The notes under the pieces: generated by a model
What the model was told of the DNA's origin: nothing
What the model saw: only the letters and a program-made list of their open reading frames with translations
Database searches by the model: none
Part shown: in pieces, positions 7,085-16,506 of the stretch
Layout of the letters: every line of letters begins with the position of its first letter
Numbering within the stretch: position 1 is the stretch's first letter
Source of the DNA: Candidatus Eiseniibacteriota bacterium
GTDB taxonomy: Bacteria > Eisenbacteria > RBG-16-71-46 > CAIMUX01
Assembly (NCBI GenBank): GCA_016712505.1
Contig: JADJQY010000002.1
Coordinates: forward strand, 124,001-188,000
Length of the DNA stretch: 64,000 nt
Reading direction: 5' to 3'
Made by a program: the position numbers and the translations under genes

Positions 7085-8175
7085 CCCTCGAACTCCAGTT
7101 CGATGCCGCGCCAGCGCGCCTCCTCCGAGGAGCGGTAGACCGCGTCGAGCACCAGCTGGTTGCGGTGCCCGTCGCGGAAGCTGGCCGCTTCCGGGAGCTG
7201 GGCCTCGCCTGCGGTCAGCGTTTTCGCCGCCGCGCGCATCAGGCGGAGGAAACAGCGCGCCCAGTCAGTGTCGGGAATGCCCAGTTCCCCCGAGGGCGGG
7301 AGCTCATCCGGCACTTCGATCGTCTCCCAGCCGCGTTCCCGCGAACGCCAGAGCTCGAGTGGACCCTGCTCGCGCCAGCGCGCCGCGGCCCGGCTCCCGT
7401 TGATCACGATCTCGTGACGGCGCTCGACCTCGATCAGTGAGATCGAAACCTCGGCCAGCGCGCCGGAGCGCATCTTGAGGCTGGCGGTGGCCAGATCGTC
7501 GGCGGTCACCAGTCGCATCTCCCCGCTCTCCGGGTCGCGTCGCTCCCGATGCAACACATGGAGCGCACCGCGGGCGGCATCGACCTCGCCCAGCAACCAG
7601 CGGAGGGTGTCGACGGCGTGGGAACCGATCGCCCCCCAGGCGCCTCCCCCCTGATGGCGATCGCTCCACCAGCCCCACGGATTCTCCGGATCGCGACGGT
7701 ACGGAGAGGAGAGGGTGTACTCCGCGCGCCAGATCTCTCCCAGCTCGCCCGCGGCGATGAGATTGCGGAGGTGGCGCCGACGGGGATCGAAGCGGAGCTC
7801 GTGATCGATCAAGGTCAGTCGATCCGGGTGGGCGACGGCAGCCTCGAGCATGGCGCGGCTCTCGCCCCCCGACATCGCGGTCGGCTTCTCGCAGATCACA
7901 TGGCATCCCGCCTTCAAGGCGTCGATCGACTGCTCGAGGTGGCGGTGCGGGGGGGTGGCCACGAAGGCCAGGTTCGGGGCGGCGTCGCGCAGGATCTGAC
8001 GATAGTCGTCGCTGGCCTGCGGAATCCCGAACTGGCGCGCCGTCTCCTCGACGCGCGCACGGTTCGGGCTGGCGATCCCCACGACCTCGATTTCCGGCAC
8101 GTGCCGGAGGCAGGGGAGGGCCGTGGTGCGGGCAAAGCCGTTGCCGAAGATCGCGAGACGGACGGGAATCGACAT
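7081..8175 (-). CDS. Gfo/Idh/MocA family NAD(P)-dependent oxidoreductase
   Basis: A 364-residue dehydrogenase. The N-terminal Rossmann strand-turn (LAIFGNGFARTTALPCL) departs slightly from GxGxxG; the hallmark CEKPTAM motif, with the catalytic Lys of the EKP box, is at ~95-100. GSHAVDTLRWLLGE in the C-terminal alpha/beta domain carries the conserved His of the active site. ATG at 8175 is chosen for the ggagga directly upstream. Members oxidise sugars, inositols or related hydroxyl compounds; no neighbour suggests a specific sugar. It is convergent with the nucleotidyltransferase and divergent from the TolA-like gene. Confidence 0.9.
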   Translation of the reverse strand: MSIPVRLAIFGNGFARTTALPCLRHVPEIEVVGIASPNRARVEETARQFGIPQASDDYRQILRDAAPNLAFVATPPHRHLEQSIDALKAGCHVICEKPTAMSGGESRAMLEAAVAHPDRLTLIDHELRFDPRRRHLRNLIAAGELGEIWRAEYTLSSPYRRDPENPWGWWSDRHQGGGAWGAIGSHAVDTLRWLLGEVDAARGALHVLHRERRDPESGEMRLVTADDLATASLKMRSGALAEVSISLIEVERRHEIVINGSRAAARWREQGPLELWRSRERGWETIEVPDELPPSGELGIPDTDWARCFLRLMRAAAKTLTAGEAQLPEAASFRDGHRNQLVLDAVYRSSEEARWRGIELEFEG

Positions 8176-8352
8176 GGGTCCTCCGGGGTAGGGATGCGCG
8201 TCGTCGGATAGTGCCATCCGGAGCCCTCCCGAGGTAAGCATTCGCTTCCCCGGAGGCGTCCTTGGGCACCAGAAGTCGATGGGCCGGGACGGGGAGAGGG
8301 CGTATGATCCTTCCGGCACGGCAGGGAAGCCGGGTGCCGGGGTTGGAGCCCG

Positions 8353-9237
8353 ATGAATCTGAAGCCACAGCGCACCACAGTTCGATCCAAGACCTCCCTG
8401 ACGCCGGTCCGTCCTGGTCCGCGGATCTGGCGCGCCCTGGTGGGCGGCTCGGTGCTCCGTCGCTGTCTCGTCTTCTCGGTGGCCACCCACCTGCTACTTC
8501 TCATCTCGGCCACGGTGCTGGCCCGTCCGCGCTTCACGCCGCGAAAGATCGATTCGATCCCGGTCAATCTGATCTCGTTCCAGAATCTCCCGGCCCCCGA
8601 TCCGGCCCCTACCCGGCGCGCGGCGCAACAGAAGGAGGCTCCTGCGAACGCAGCGATGGAGCTGCCCAAGCCGGTGACGGAGGCGAAGAAGACCCCGGCG
8701 AAGAAGGCCCCCGAACTGCCCAAGCCCGAGGCCCCGAAACCCGAGGCGCCCAAGACCAAGCCGCCCGCGCCCAAGGCGGCGGAGAAGGCGGTCGAGCAGA
8801 CCCAGCCGCGCAACGCCCCCAAGGATGCGCCCCAGGAGACGCCCAAGCCGGGCGCGACCACCAACGATCAGATCCTGAAGACCGACCTGCCGAAGATCGG
8901 CGACGCGGTGGCGAACCTCTCGATGAAGGTCGACGGACCGATCGAACCGTGGATGTACTACCTGAGGCTGGTGCAGCAGGAGATTGCGCGCGAGTGGGAT
9001 CCACCGGTCAGCGCGTCGACCCGGCAGGGAGAGGCGACCGCCTCGCTGCGCTTCCGGATCGGGCGCGACGGCTCGGTGGCGCAGAGCACCGTTTCGGTCG
9101 GCGAGCCGTCGGGCGACTATCTGTTCGACCAGTCGATGATGCGGGCCCTGCAAGCCGCCGGGAATCTTCCTCCGCTTCCCCCGGAGTATCCCGAGGAGAC
9201 GCTGGGCCTCGAGATCATCTTCCTGTACCAGCCATAG
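8353..9237 (+). CDS. TolA/TonB-like envelope energy-transducing protein
   Basis: A 294-residue protein with one N-terminal membrane segment (~38-56, around CLVFSVATHLLLLISATVL), a long Lys/Pro/Ala/Glu-rich periplasm-spanning stretch (~85-175, with repeated PKPEAPK units) and a C-terminal TonB/TolA domain (~200-294: LRFRIGRDGSVAQSTV, MMRALQAAGNLPPLP). It is 28 bp upstream of tolB and co-oriented with pal and cpoB, so it is most likely the TolA equivalent of a Tol-Pal machine. The usual tolQ and tolR are not upstream; the oxidoreductase gene occupies that place on the other strand. Confidence 0.87.
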   Translation: MNLKPQRTTVRSKTSLTPVRPGPRIWRALVGGSVLRRCLVFSVATHLLLLISATVLARPRFTPRKIDSIPVNLISFQNLPAPDPAPTRRAAQQKEAPANAAMELPKPVTEAKKTPAKKAPELPKPEAPKPEAPKTKPPAPKAAEKAVEQTQPRNAPKDAPQETPKPGATTNDQILKTDLPKIGDAVANLSMKVDGPIEPWMYYLRLVQQEIAREWDPPVSASTRQGEATASLRFRIGRDGSVAQSTVSVGEPSGDYLFDQSMMRALQAAGNLPPLPPEYPEETLGLEIIFLYQP

Positions 9238-9265
9238 CGCGCGCTTCAATCGTGAAGGAGGATTC

Positions 9266-10561
9266 GTGTCGGTGTCCGTTCGCGCCGTTCTGATCGGCCT
9301 CGCCCTGCTCTTCGCGGGGGCCGCGGGGGCGGAGGAGTACAAGCTCAACATCACCAAGGGCGGCGCGGCCAAGATGCGGATCGAGGTGCGCGACTTTCGC
9401 TACATCGAGACGCTCGAGGCGCCGCTCGACGGCGGCGAGGAGTGTGAGGAGGTCCTGGCCCGCGACCTCACCTTCAGTGACTTCTTCAATGTCCGGCGTG
9501 AGACCAACTACCTCCCCGGGATCGAGGACTCGACCCGCGCCCCGCGCGACGTCTTCGCCCTGGTGCACGGCGAGGTGCGCCGGGAGTGGGGGAAGGTGGT
9601 GCTGAAGGGAGAGGTGGTCGAGGCCGCCTCGGGCAAGACGATCTTCCGGAAGTCGTACCCAATCGGCTCTCCTCCCGATCGCTGGGCGGTCCACTCCTAC
9701 GCCGACGACATCGTCTACTACCTGACCGGCGAACCGGGAGTGGCGCAGAGCCGGATCGTGTTCATCGGCACCCAGGACGGCAAGAAGGATCTCTGGAGCG
9801 TCGACTACGACGGTGCTCGCCTCGGCCAGGTGACCCGCCTGGCCAACATCGCGATCTCCCCCGCCTTTGCGCCGAGCGGGGACGCGATCGCGTTCACCAG
9901 CTTCATGAACGGGCGGCCCGACCTGGTGAGCGTCCGGCTCGCGGACGGGAAGATCACCCCGATCTCGAACCGACCGGGGATCAATAGCGCTCCCTGCTAC
10001 AGCCCGAGGGGGGACCGGATCGCGGCCAGCCTCTCGTTCGAGGGGAATGCCGAGATCTATCTGCTCGATCCGAGCGGGGCCCAGGCCACCCGATTGACCT
10101 TCCTTCCTTCGATCGAGACCGCTCCGACCTTCAGTCCCAAGGGGGACCGGATCGCCTTCACCTCCGACCGGACGGGCGAACCGCAGGTCTACATCATGGA
10201 TGCCGACGGGGCCAACGCCCGGCGCCTTTCGTTCAACGGGAAGTGGTGCGACTCGGCCGACTGGTCCCCCAAGGGGGACTGGATCGTCTATGTTGCACTG
10301 ATCGACGACGTCTTCGACCTCTGCATGATCCGACCCGACGGGTCGGCCCTGCAGCGGATCACCGGTGGGGCCGGTTCCTGGGAGAACCCGCGCTGGGCGC
10401 CGGACGGGCGCCACATCGTCGCGGCCAAGCGCGAGGGGGGGGTGCGTAAACTCTATGTGATGGCGGCCGACGGAGGCGGGAAACGCGCGTTGACGGCGTT
10501 TCGCGGCGATCAATACAATCCGGCCTGGTCTCCGCCCCTCCGCGGCACGGACGCGCGGTAG
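9266..10561 (+). CDS. tolB: Tol-Pal system translocation protein TolB
   Basis: A 431-residue periplasmic protein: GTG start preceded by gaaggagga, signal peptide VSVSVRAVLIGLALLFAGAAGA, an N-terminal domain (~30-170) and a C-terminal six-bladed WD40-like beta-propeller (~175-420). The propeller has the repeated PSGDAIAFTS / PRGDRIAASL / PKGDRIAFTSDR / PDGRHIVAA signatures of TolB. Length and architecture match the family. TolB docks on Pal and is pulled by TolA during outer-membrane constriction (established). It is directly downstream of the TolA-like gene and upstream of pal. Confidence 0.95.
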   Translation: MSVSVRAVLIGLALLFAGAAGAEEYKLNITKGGAAKMRIEVRDFRYIETLEAPLDGGEECEEVLARDLTFSDFFNVRRETNYLPGIEDSTRAPRDVFALVHGEVRREWGKVVLKGEVVEAASGKTIFRKSYPIGSPPDRWAVHSYADDIVYYLTGEPGVAQSRIVFIGTQDGKKDLWSVDYDGARLGQVTRLANIAISPAFAPSGDAIAFTSFMNGRPDLVSVRLADGKITPISNRPGINSAPCYSPRGDRIAASLSFEGNAEIYLLDPSGAQATRLTFLPSIETAPTFSPKGDRIAFTSDRTGEPQVYIMDADGANARRLSFNGKWCDSADWSPKGDWIVYVALIDDVFDLCMIRPDGSALQRITGGAGSWENPRWAPDGRHIVAAKREGGVRKLYVMAADGGGKRALTAFRGDQYNPAWSPPLRGTDAR

Positions 10562-10694
10562 GATCGGGCGGCGGCGCTTCCCCGCGCCGGCGCCCATGGG
10601 TGGAGAGAAGTCGAATGATCGGGCCGAGAGGGGTGCGTCCAGGGGCTTGGACGTGGATCCTCGCCCGAAACCTAGAAGAGAGAAGGAGTCTTTC

Positions 10695-11222
10695 ATGACC
10701 GCGATCCCTGCGGCGATTCGACCGCTCGCGATTCTGGCCATGTGCGTGCTGATCACGGCGGCCGGCTGCGCGAAGAAGCCGAAGGTCGACGTCACCCCGA
10801 CCAATACGCCGACCAACACCGACACCGGAAACAACGGCGGAACCGACAACGGTACGCCGGAACCGACGCATCAGGATCCGCCGAAGGCGGCGGAGAACAT
10901 CCAGGACGTCTTCTTCGACTACGACCGATTCTCGCTCTCCGACGAGGCGCGCGAGGTGTTGAACGCGAACGGCAAGATCCTGCTCGAGACGGCGCGACTC
11001 CGCTACGTGCTCGAGGGACACTGTGACGAGCGCGGCACGGTCGAGTACAACCTCGCCCTCGGCGAGAAGCGGGCCAACGCGGCGAAGGACTATCTCGTTC
11101 GGTACGGAGTGGAGTCCTCGCAGCTCTCGACCGTTTCGTTCGGCGAGGAGCGGCCGTTCGATCCGGGCCACGATGAGGCGGCCTGGGAGTCGAATCGTCG
11201 CGTCCACTTCGCGCGGCAGTAA
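10695..11222 (+). CDS. pal: peptidoglycan-associated lipoprotein Pal
   Basis: A 175-residue lipoprotein. ATG 10695 has a good ribosome binding site (gaaggag) and gives a signal peptide ending in a lipobox (LITAAGC, Cys near residue 25). A Thr/Asn-rich linker precedes the OmpA-like domain (~75-175), which carries LEGHCDERGTVEYNLALGEKR, the peptidoglycan-binding motif with the Asp and Arg that contact diaminopimelate. It anchors the outer membrane to the cell wall and cycles with TolB. Length is normal. It is followed after 2 bases by the cpoB start. Confidence 0.95.
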   Translation: MTAIPAAIRPLAILAMCVLITAAGCAKKPKVDVTPTNTPTNTDTGNNGGTDNGTPEPTHQDPPKAAENIQDVFFDYDRFSLSDEAREVLNANGKILLETARLRYVLEGHCDERGTVEYNLALGEKRANAAKDYLVRYGVESSQLSTVSFGEERPFDPGHDEAAWESNRRVHFARQ

Positions 11223-11224
11223 CC

Positions 11225-12082
11225 ATGGTCGAGCAACGCAGGGGATCGGTCATCGGCCGGATGCTCGTGATCGCAGTCGGCGCGGCCGCCCTCACCGGCT
11301 GTTACGGCAAACAACTGGTCCGTGAACCGATCACCATCGCGGAGACGGCCGACGACGTGCAGGCGCTGCGGGAGCAACAACTCCAGCTCTCGCAGAACCT
11401 CCGCGCGCTGGAGGAGCAGATCGCCAAGCAGACCGATCTGCTCCGCCAGCTAAAGGCCGACAACCAGTCGCGCTCCGACGATCTCGAGAGTCGCTTCCTC
11501 TCGGTCGACAGTAAGTTGCAGGACCTGCTCTCGCGCCGGGGGAGTTCGTCCGGGGGTTCCTCCTCGGCGCCGAGCTGGAGCAGTACTCCACCCAGCATAC
11601 CTGCCGCCTTCGATACCAGTCGGGCCGGTCCGGGCGCGACCGGACGCGACGCCGCGGGCACCGACCCGTCGCGCTCGATGACCGTGGCTCCGGGCGACTC
11701 GCCGGAAGCGGAGGCGAAACGGATCTACGACCAGGCGTACCTGGACAACTCGAAGTCGAACTACTCGCTCTCGGTGATCGGTTTCCGTGAGTACCTGCGG
11801 AGGGTTCCGGAGGGGGACCTCTCGGACAACGCGCAGTACTGGATCGCCGAAGCATTCTACGCCCAGCGCGATTTCGGGCAGGCGGTCCAGGAGTTCATGA
11901 AGGTGCTCCAGACCTACCCGAAGGGGGACAAGGTCCCGGGAGCGCTGCTCAAGATCGGCTACAGCCATCTACAGCAGGGTGACAAGAACGCCGCGCGTCG
12001 CTACCTCAATCAGGTGATCGACGAGTATCCGAATTCGGACGAGTCGACCCTGGCCAAGAGCAAGCTGCGTCAGTTGCAGTAG
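11225..12082 (+). CDS. cpoB: Tol-Pal associated coiled-coil/TPR protein CpoB (YbgF)
   Basis: A 285-residue exported protein. Signal sequence with a lipobox-like ALTGC at ~24-28, then a coiled coil (~40-95, LREQQLQLSQNLRALEEQ), a Ser/Pro-rich linker and a C-terminal TPR domain (~160-285; IYDQAYLDNSKSNYSLSVIG, YWIAEAFYAQRDFGQAV, ALLKIGYSHLQQGDKNAAR). This order is the YbgF/CpoB architecture, which coordinates peptidoglycan synthesis with outer-membrane constriction. Two bases after pal, so same transcript. A Cys lipobox rather than a free signal-peptidase-I site would tether it to a membrane, unlike E. coli CpoB. Confidence 0.9.
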   Translation: MVEQRRGSVIGRMLVIAVGAAALTGCYGKQLVREPITIAETADDVQALREQQLQLSQNLRALEEQIAKQTDLLRQLKADNQSRSDDLESRFLSVDSKLQDLLSRRGSSSGGSSSAPSWSSTPPSIPAAFDTSRAGPGATGRDAAGTDPSRSMTVAPGDSPEAEAKRIYDQAYLDNSKSNYSLSVIGFREYLRRVPEGDLSDNAQYWIAEAFYAQRDFGQAVQEFMKVLQTYPKGDKVPGALLKIGYSHLQQGDKNAARRYLNQVIDEYPNSDESTLAKSKLRQLQ

Positions 12083-12119
12083 CGCGTCCATCCCGGCCCG
12101 CGCGCGAGAGGAGTCCCAG

Positions 12120-13667
12120 ATGAATCGTACCCCGTCACGAGGCGCGCCCCGGGCGCGCCTCCTTCCCCCCGCGATCGGCGTGGCCGTCGCCGTCGCGGTC
12201 GAACTCCTCGGCCTGCTGGCGCCGTCCGCCGGGCTCGCCGCCGGCTTCGCCGACCTCGAGGAGTCGGTGCAGAAGTACGTGCTGCCGAACGGCCTGACCT
12301 TCCTGGTGGTGGAGCGGCACAACGCTCCGGTCTTCAGTTTCCGGACGTTCGTCGACGCGGGCGGCGCGGACGAGGTGCCCGGGATCAGCGGTATCGCGCA
12401 CATGTTCGAGCACATGGCCTTCAAGGGGACGCCCACCGTCGGGGTGACCGATGCGGTGAAGGAGGCGGAGGCGCTCGACGCGGTCGATGCCGCGTGGGAC
12501 GCGGTGATGGCGGAGCGGGAGAAAGGGTTTGCCTGCGATTCGACCCTGCTCCGCGCGGCCGAGGACCGATTCCGCTCGGCGAAGGAGCACGCCCGCTCGT
12601 TCGTGATCTCGAACGACTTCTCGAAGATGCTGGAGGAGGACGGCGCGGTCGGACTCAACGCCAGCACCTCCTCCGACCAGACGATGTACTTCTATAGTCT
12701 CCCCTCGAACCGGCTCGAGTTCTGGGCCCGACTGGAGGGAGACCGCCTGACCCAGCCGGTGCTGCGGGAGTTCTACACCGAGCGCGACGTGGTGATCGAG
12801 GAACGCCGCCTGGGCGAGTCGCGCCCACAGGGGCGGCTCTTCTACTCGTTCATCAACGCGGCGTTCCAGGCCCACCCCTACGGCATCGGCACGATCGGTT
12901 TCCCTTCCGATCTGCAGAAGATCGATCGGCGCGACGCGCTGGCGTTCTTCGATCAGCACTATGTCGGGGGGAACATCACGATCGCGGTGGTGGGTGATGT
13001 CGAGTTCGCGGAGGTGAAGCGGCTGGCCGACACCTACTTCTCCGGCGTGAAGAAGGGACCGAAGCCGCCGCCGGTCCGCACGGTCGAGCCGGAGCATATC
13101 GCGGAGATCCGGATCGTGCTGGAGGAAGACACCCAGCCGGTGGTCCTGATGGGGCATCACATCCCCAGCGTGTCGCATCCGGACTGGCCGGCCTACGAAC
13201 TGCTCGGCGACCTGCTCGGCTCCGGGCGCGCTTCGCGGCTCTACCAGCGACTGGTCAAGACCGACAAGATCGCCAGCCAGACCTGGGCCGGCGCCGGCTT
13301 TCCCGGAGACAAGTATCCCAACCTCCTCGCCCTCCAGGCGGTGGTGGCCAAGGACGCGACGCCGGCGCAGGTCGAGGAGGCGATCCAGGAGGAACTGACC
13401 CGCATGATCGAGGAAGGGCCGACCCAGGAAGAGGTCGACCGGGTGCGCGCGGGGAGCAAGAGCGCCTTCATCCGTGGGTTGCGCAGCAACGGCGGGTTGG
13501 CCGGATCGCTCGCGGGGTACGAGGAGCAGCGCAACGACTATCGCCTCCTCTTCCGCTATCTGGAGAATCTCGAGAAGGTGACCCCGGCCGACATCCAGCG
13601 GGTCGCCGCCCGCACCTTGGAGCGACGGAACCGCGTGGTCGGCATCATCCAGAAGCCCACTTCCTGA
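12120..13667 (+). CDS. M16 family zinc peptidase (catalytic subunit-like)
   Basis: A 515-residue exported protein (Arg-rich N-terminus and a hydrophobic stretch at ~14-42). The inverted zinc motif is intact as HMFEH at 94-98, with the third ligand Glu in the downstream ERDVVIEERR segment. About 70 residues of charged helix are inserted between HMFEH and the usual next strand (~110-165), more than in typical mitochondrial-processing-like peptidases. The C-terminal half is the second M16 fold. It sits 37 bp after cpoB and 18 bp before an inactive M16 paralogue, the arrangement of paired active/inactive M16 subunits. Confidence 0.92.
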   Translation: MNRTPSRGAPRARLLPPAIGVAVAVAVELLGLLAPSAGLAAGFADLEESVQKYVLPNGLTFLVVERHNAPVFSFRTFVDAGGADEVPGISGIAHMFEHMAFKGTPTVGVTDAVKEAEALDAVDAAWDAVMAEREKGFACDSTLLRAAEDRFRSAKEHARSFVISNDFSKMLEEDGAVGLNASTSSDQTMYFYSLPSNRLEFWARLEGDRLTQPVLREFYTERDVVIEERRLGESRPQGRLFYSFINAAFQAHPYGIGTIGFPSDLQKIDRRDALAFFDQHYVGGNITIAVVGDVEFAEVKRLADTYFSGVKKGPKPPPVRTVEPEHIAEIRIVLEEDTQPVVLMGHHIPSVSHPDWPAYELLGDLLGSGRASRLYQRLVKTDKIASQTWAGAGFPGDKYPNLLALQAVVAKDATPAQVEEAIQEELTRMIEEGPTQEEVDRVRAGSKSAFIRGLRSNGGLAGSLAGYEEQRNDYRLLFRYLENLEKVTPADIQRVAARTLERRNRVVGIIQKPTS

Positions 13668-13685
13668 ACGCAGAGGAGAACGACG

Positions 13686-15845
13686 ATGAAAACGGTGTGG
13701 CACGACCTCTGCTTGGGAGGGTGGATTCTCGGGGCGCTGCTGGCCTCTGGGGCGGATCTGGCCCAGGCCGCGGGGAAGAAGGCAGACGCGCGCTGGGGGG
13801 ATCCGCGGAAGATGCAGATCCCCGAGCTCCGGACGATCCAGACGCCGACCCCTGAGCGGTACACGCTCGAGAACGGCATGACGATCTACCTGCTCGAGGA
13901 CCATGACTTCCCGGTGGTCGACGGGCGCGCGCTCCTCCGGGTGGGGAGCATCTACGAGCCGGCGGATAAGGTCGGCCTCGCCTCGGTCACCGGAGAGGTG
14001 ATGCGGACCGGCGGCTCGACCCGCATGGCCGGGGATCAGCTCGATCTGCGTCTCGAAGGGATCGGCGCTTCGGTCGAGATCGGGATCGGCGACGTTCAGG
14101 GGAACGCCGGCGTCTCCGCCCTCTCGGAGAACGCGGCCGAGGCGTTCGGGATCCTGGCCGACCTGCTCCGCCGTCCCGCCTTTCCGGAAGAGAAGCTGGA
14201 GCTGGCAAAGAAGCAGGAGAAGACCGACATCGCGAGTCGGAACGACGATCCCCAGGGGGTGGTCTTCCGCGAGGCGGCGAAGCTGGTCTTCGGCCAGGAG
14301 CATCCCTACGCGCGTACCACGGAGTACGCCACGATCAACGCGATCACCCGACAGGACCTGGTCGACTTCCACGCGAAGTACTTCCATCCCGATCGGGTCG
14401 CGCTCACCGTCTATGGCGACTTCCAGAGCGCGGAGATGAAGAAGATCCTGGCCGCCGCCTTCGGCGACTGGCCGCGCTCGACCGAGCCGCTCCCCCCGCC
14501 GCCCGAGGTGAAGCCGAGCGATGTCGCCGGAACCTACCTGGTGGCGAAGGAAGACATGACCAACTCGGGCGTGGTTCTGATCCAGGAGGGGATCCGGATG
14601 GATCATCCGGACTACCCGGCTCTGCAGGTGATGAACGAAGTCCTGGGGGGCGGGTTTTCCAGTCGGTTGTTCAACGAGATCCGGACCAAGCGGGGGCTGG
14701 CCTATGCCACCGGCTCCTCGATCGGGGCGGGAATGCACCATCCGCGCACCCTGGTGGCGTACGCCATGACCCAGGCGGACTCCACGGTGAGAACCCTCGG
14801 CTACGTGAAGCGCGAGGTGGAGAAGATCCGCACCGCACCGGTCACTCCGCAGGAACTCCAGATGGCGAAGGACGGGATTCTGAACTCCCTGGTCTTCGAC
14901 TTTTCCTCCAAGGGGGCGGTGCTGAACCGGATGGCCGAGTACGAGTACTACGGTTACCCGAGCGACTTCCTCCAGACCTACCAGAAGGCGGTCCAGGGGG
15001 TGACGGCGGCACAGGTGCAGGACGCGGCCGCGCGGGTGATCCGCCCCGGCCTCGGCACCCTGGTGGTCGGCAATCCGGAGAAGTTCGGCCACGAACTGGC
15101 GGCGCTGGGCGACGTGCAGACGATCGACATCGCGATACCCGAGGAGGAGGCGCCGATCCCACCCGCGGTCGAGGCCGATTGGAAGCGCGGGCGCGAGCTG
15201 CTCGCCGCCGCGGCCAAGGCGACCGGGCTCACCGCGCTCAACTCGCTCAAGGATCTGTCGTTCGAGATCAGCGGCGCCCTGACGGTGCAGGGCCAGGAGA
15301 TCCCGGTCGGTTTCAAATCGGTCCGACTCTTCCCCGACTTCGAGCGCGAAGAGCAGAAGCTCCCCTTCGGTACGGTGACCCTCGCGGTGGCGGGGGAGGA
15401 GTCCTGGATGAACTCGCCTCAGGGCACGCAGGACCTCTCACCGGAGCAGTTGGCGGACAAGCGGCGCGAGTGGTCGCGCGAGTACTTCGGCTTCCTGCGC
15501 GAGCACGCCACCTTGAAGGCGCAGGCACTGCGGCAGCCGGGCGAGGTCAATGGCGCCCCGGCCGACGTGGTCTACATCCATAGCGACGCGGTGCGGGGAT
15601 GGAAGCTCTATCTCGATCCCAAGACCCACCTGATTGCCAAGATGGAGTACAAGGATCGGCACCCCGTCGACGGCGGACCGGCCACGGCCGAGGAGTACTA
15701 CACCGACTGGAAGCCGGTCTCCGGCCTGCAGTGGCCGCACACCCGGAAGATCTTCTTGAACGGCGATCTCTTCGGCACCATGACCACGACCAGCGTGCAG
15801 CTCAACACCGGCGTCGACCGCTCGGCCTTCGCCCGGCCGAAGTAG
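13686..15845 (+). CDS. non-catalytic M16 peptidase paralogue fused to a C-terminal LolA-like domain
   Basis: A 719-residue exported protein. Two M16 folds span ~50-480, but the HxxEH site is replaced by SVTGEVMRTGG, so it cannot bind zinc in the standard way. It does keep the glycine-rich GGGFSSRLFNEIRTKRGLAY segment of the inactive/second-domain type. Residues ~500-719 form an extra beta-rich domain (WKLYLDPKTHLIAKMEY, YYTDWKPVSGLQWPHTRKI) resembling the outer-membrane lipoprotein-sorting/LolA fold. It probably pairs with the preceding catalytic M16 protein; the substrate is unknown. Confidence 0.88.
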   Translation: MKTVWHDLCLGGWILGALLASGADLAQAAGKKADARWGDPRKMQIPELRTIQTPTPERYTLENGMTIYLLEDHDFPVVDGRALLRVGSIYEPADKVGLASVTGEVMRTGGSTRMAGDQLDLRLEGIGASVEIGIGDVQGNAGVSALSENAAEAFGILADLLRRPAFPEEKLELAKKQEKTDIASRNDDPQGVVFREAAKLVFGQEHPYARTTEYATINAITRQDLVDFHAKYFHPDRVALTVYGDFQSAEMKKILAAAFGDWPRSTEPLPPPPEVKPSDVAGTYLVAKEDMTNSGVVLIQEGIRMDHPDYPALQVMNEVLGGGFSSRLFNEIRTKRGLAYATGSSIGAGMHHPRTLVAYAMTQADSTVRTLGYVKREVEKIRTAPVTPQELQMAKDGILNSLVFDFSSKGAVLNRMAEYEYYGYPSDFLQTYQKAVQGVTAAQVQDAAARVIRPGLGTLVVGNPEKFGHELAALGDVQTIDIAIPEEEAPIPPAVEADWKRGRELLAAAAKATGLTALNSLKDLSFEISGALTVQGQEIPVGFKSVRLFPDFEREEQKLPFGTVTLAVAGEESWMNSPQGTQDLSPEQLADKRREWSREYFGFLREHATLKAQALRQPGEVNGAPADVVYIHSDAVRGWKLYLDPKTHLIAKMEYKDRHPVDGGPATAEEYYTDWKPVSGLQWPHTRKIFLNGDLFGTMTTTSVQLNTGVDRSAFARPK

Positions 15846-15855
15846 CGATCGAAGG

Positions 15856-16506
15856 CTACGACGATCCCACATCCGGGCGCCGCATCTCGAAAAGGGCGGC
15901 GCCCGTCGCGTGTACGTAGCTGTCCTTGCCCATCCGCCCGATCGGATCGATCCGCTCCGGGTCGGGGAGCCCGTCCGGGTCGAGACAGGAGCCGTGGACC
16001 CGCGCCGCCACCACCTCTCCGATCACGTAGTGGGCCGACATCGGACCGTCCCCATGGGGCACGATCAGATGGAGACGGCACTCAAAGGCGACCGGGGACT
16101 CGGCCACCCGCGACGGGGTGACCAGGAGCGACGGCTCCTTGGTGAATCCCGCCTGGACGAACTCATCGACCTCGGGAGGCCAGTCGCCGGAGGTGAGGTT
16201 CATCCGCTCGGCCATCTCGCGGTTCACCACGTTTACGGTGTACTCCCGCGTCGCCCGGATGTTGCGCAGCGTGTCCTTGGGTTGGGCGTTGCGATCGTAG
16301 AGCACCGAGAAGACGAGTGAAGGTGGATTGACCCCTCCGGCGGTGAAGTAGCTGAACGGGGCGAGATTCGCCACCCCGGCGGAATCGAGGCTGCTCACGA
16401 AGGCGATCGGCCGCGGGGCGATCGACCGGTTCAGGAGCTGATACAGCTCGCCCCGCTTGAGCTCCTCCGGGCGGAAGATCCGCGGCCCGCTCAGGTCGCC
16501 AGCCAC
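15856..16506 (-). CDS. flavin reductase-like, FMN-binding split-barrel protein
   Basis: A 216-residue protein of the flavin reductase (DIM6/NTAB) group: RSIAPRPIAFVSSLDSAGVANLAPFSYF near the N-terminus and PPSLVFSV, with the FMN-phosphate region TLRNIRATREYTVNVV. GTG at 16506 is the only usable start close to the conserved region and overlaps the 3' end of hmgA by 16 bases, so it is the third gene of the tyrosine-catabolism operon. It may supply reduced flavin or act as a flavoenzyme on an aromatic intermediate; there is no monooxygenase partner in view. Confidence 0.87.
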   Translation of the reverse strand: MAGDLSGPRIFRPEELKRGELYQLLNRSIAPRPIAFVSSLDSAGVANLAPFSYFTAGGVNPPSLVFSVLYDRNAQPKDTLRNIRATREYTVNVVNREMAERMNLTSGDWPPEVDEFVQAGFTKEPSLLVTPSRVAESPVAFECRLHLIVPHGDGPMSAHYVIGEVVAARVHGSCLDPDGLPDPERIDPIGRMGKDSYVHATGAALFEMRRPDVGSS

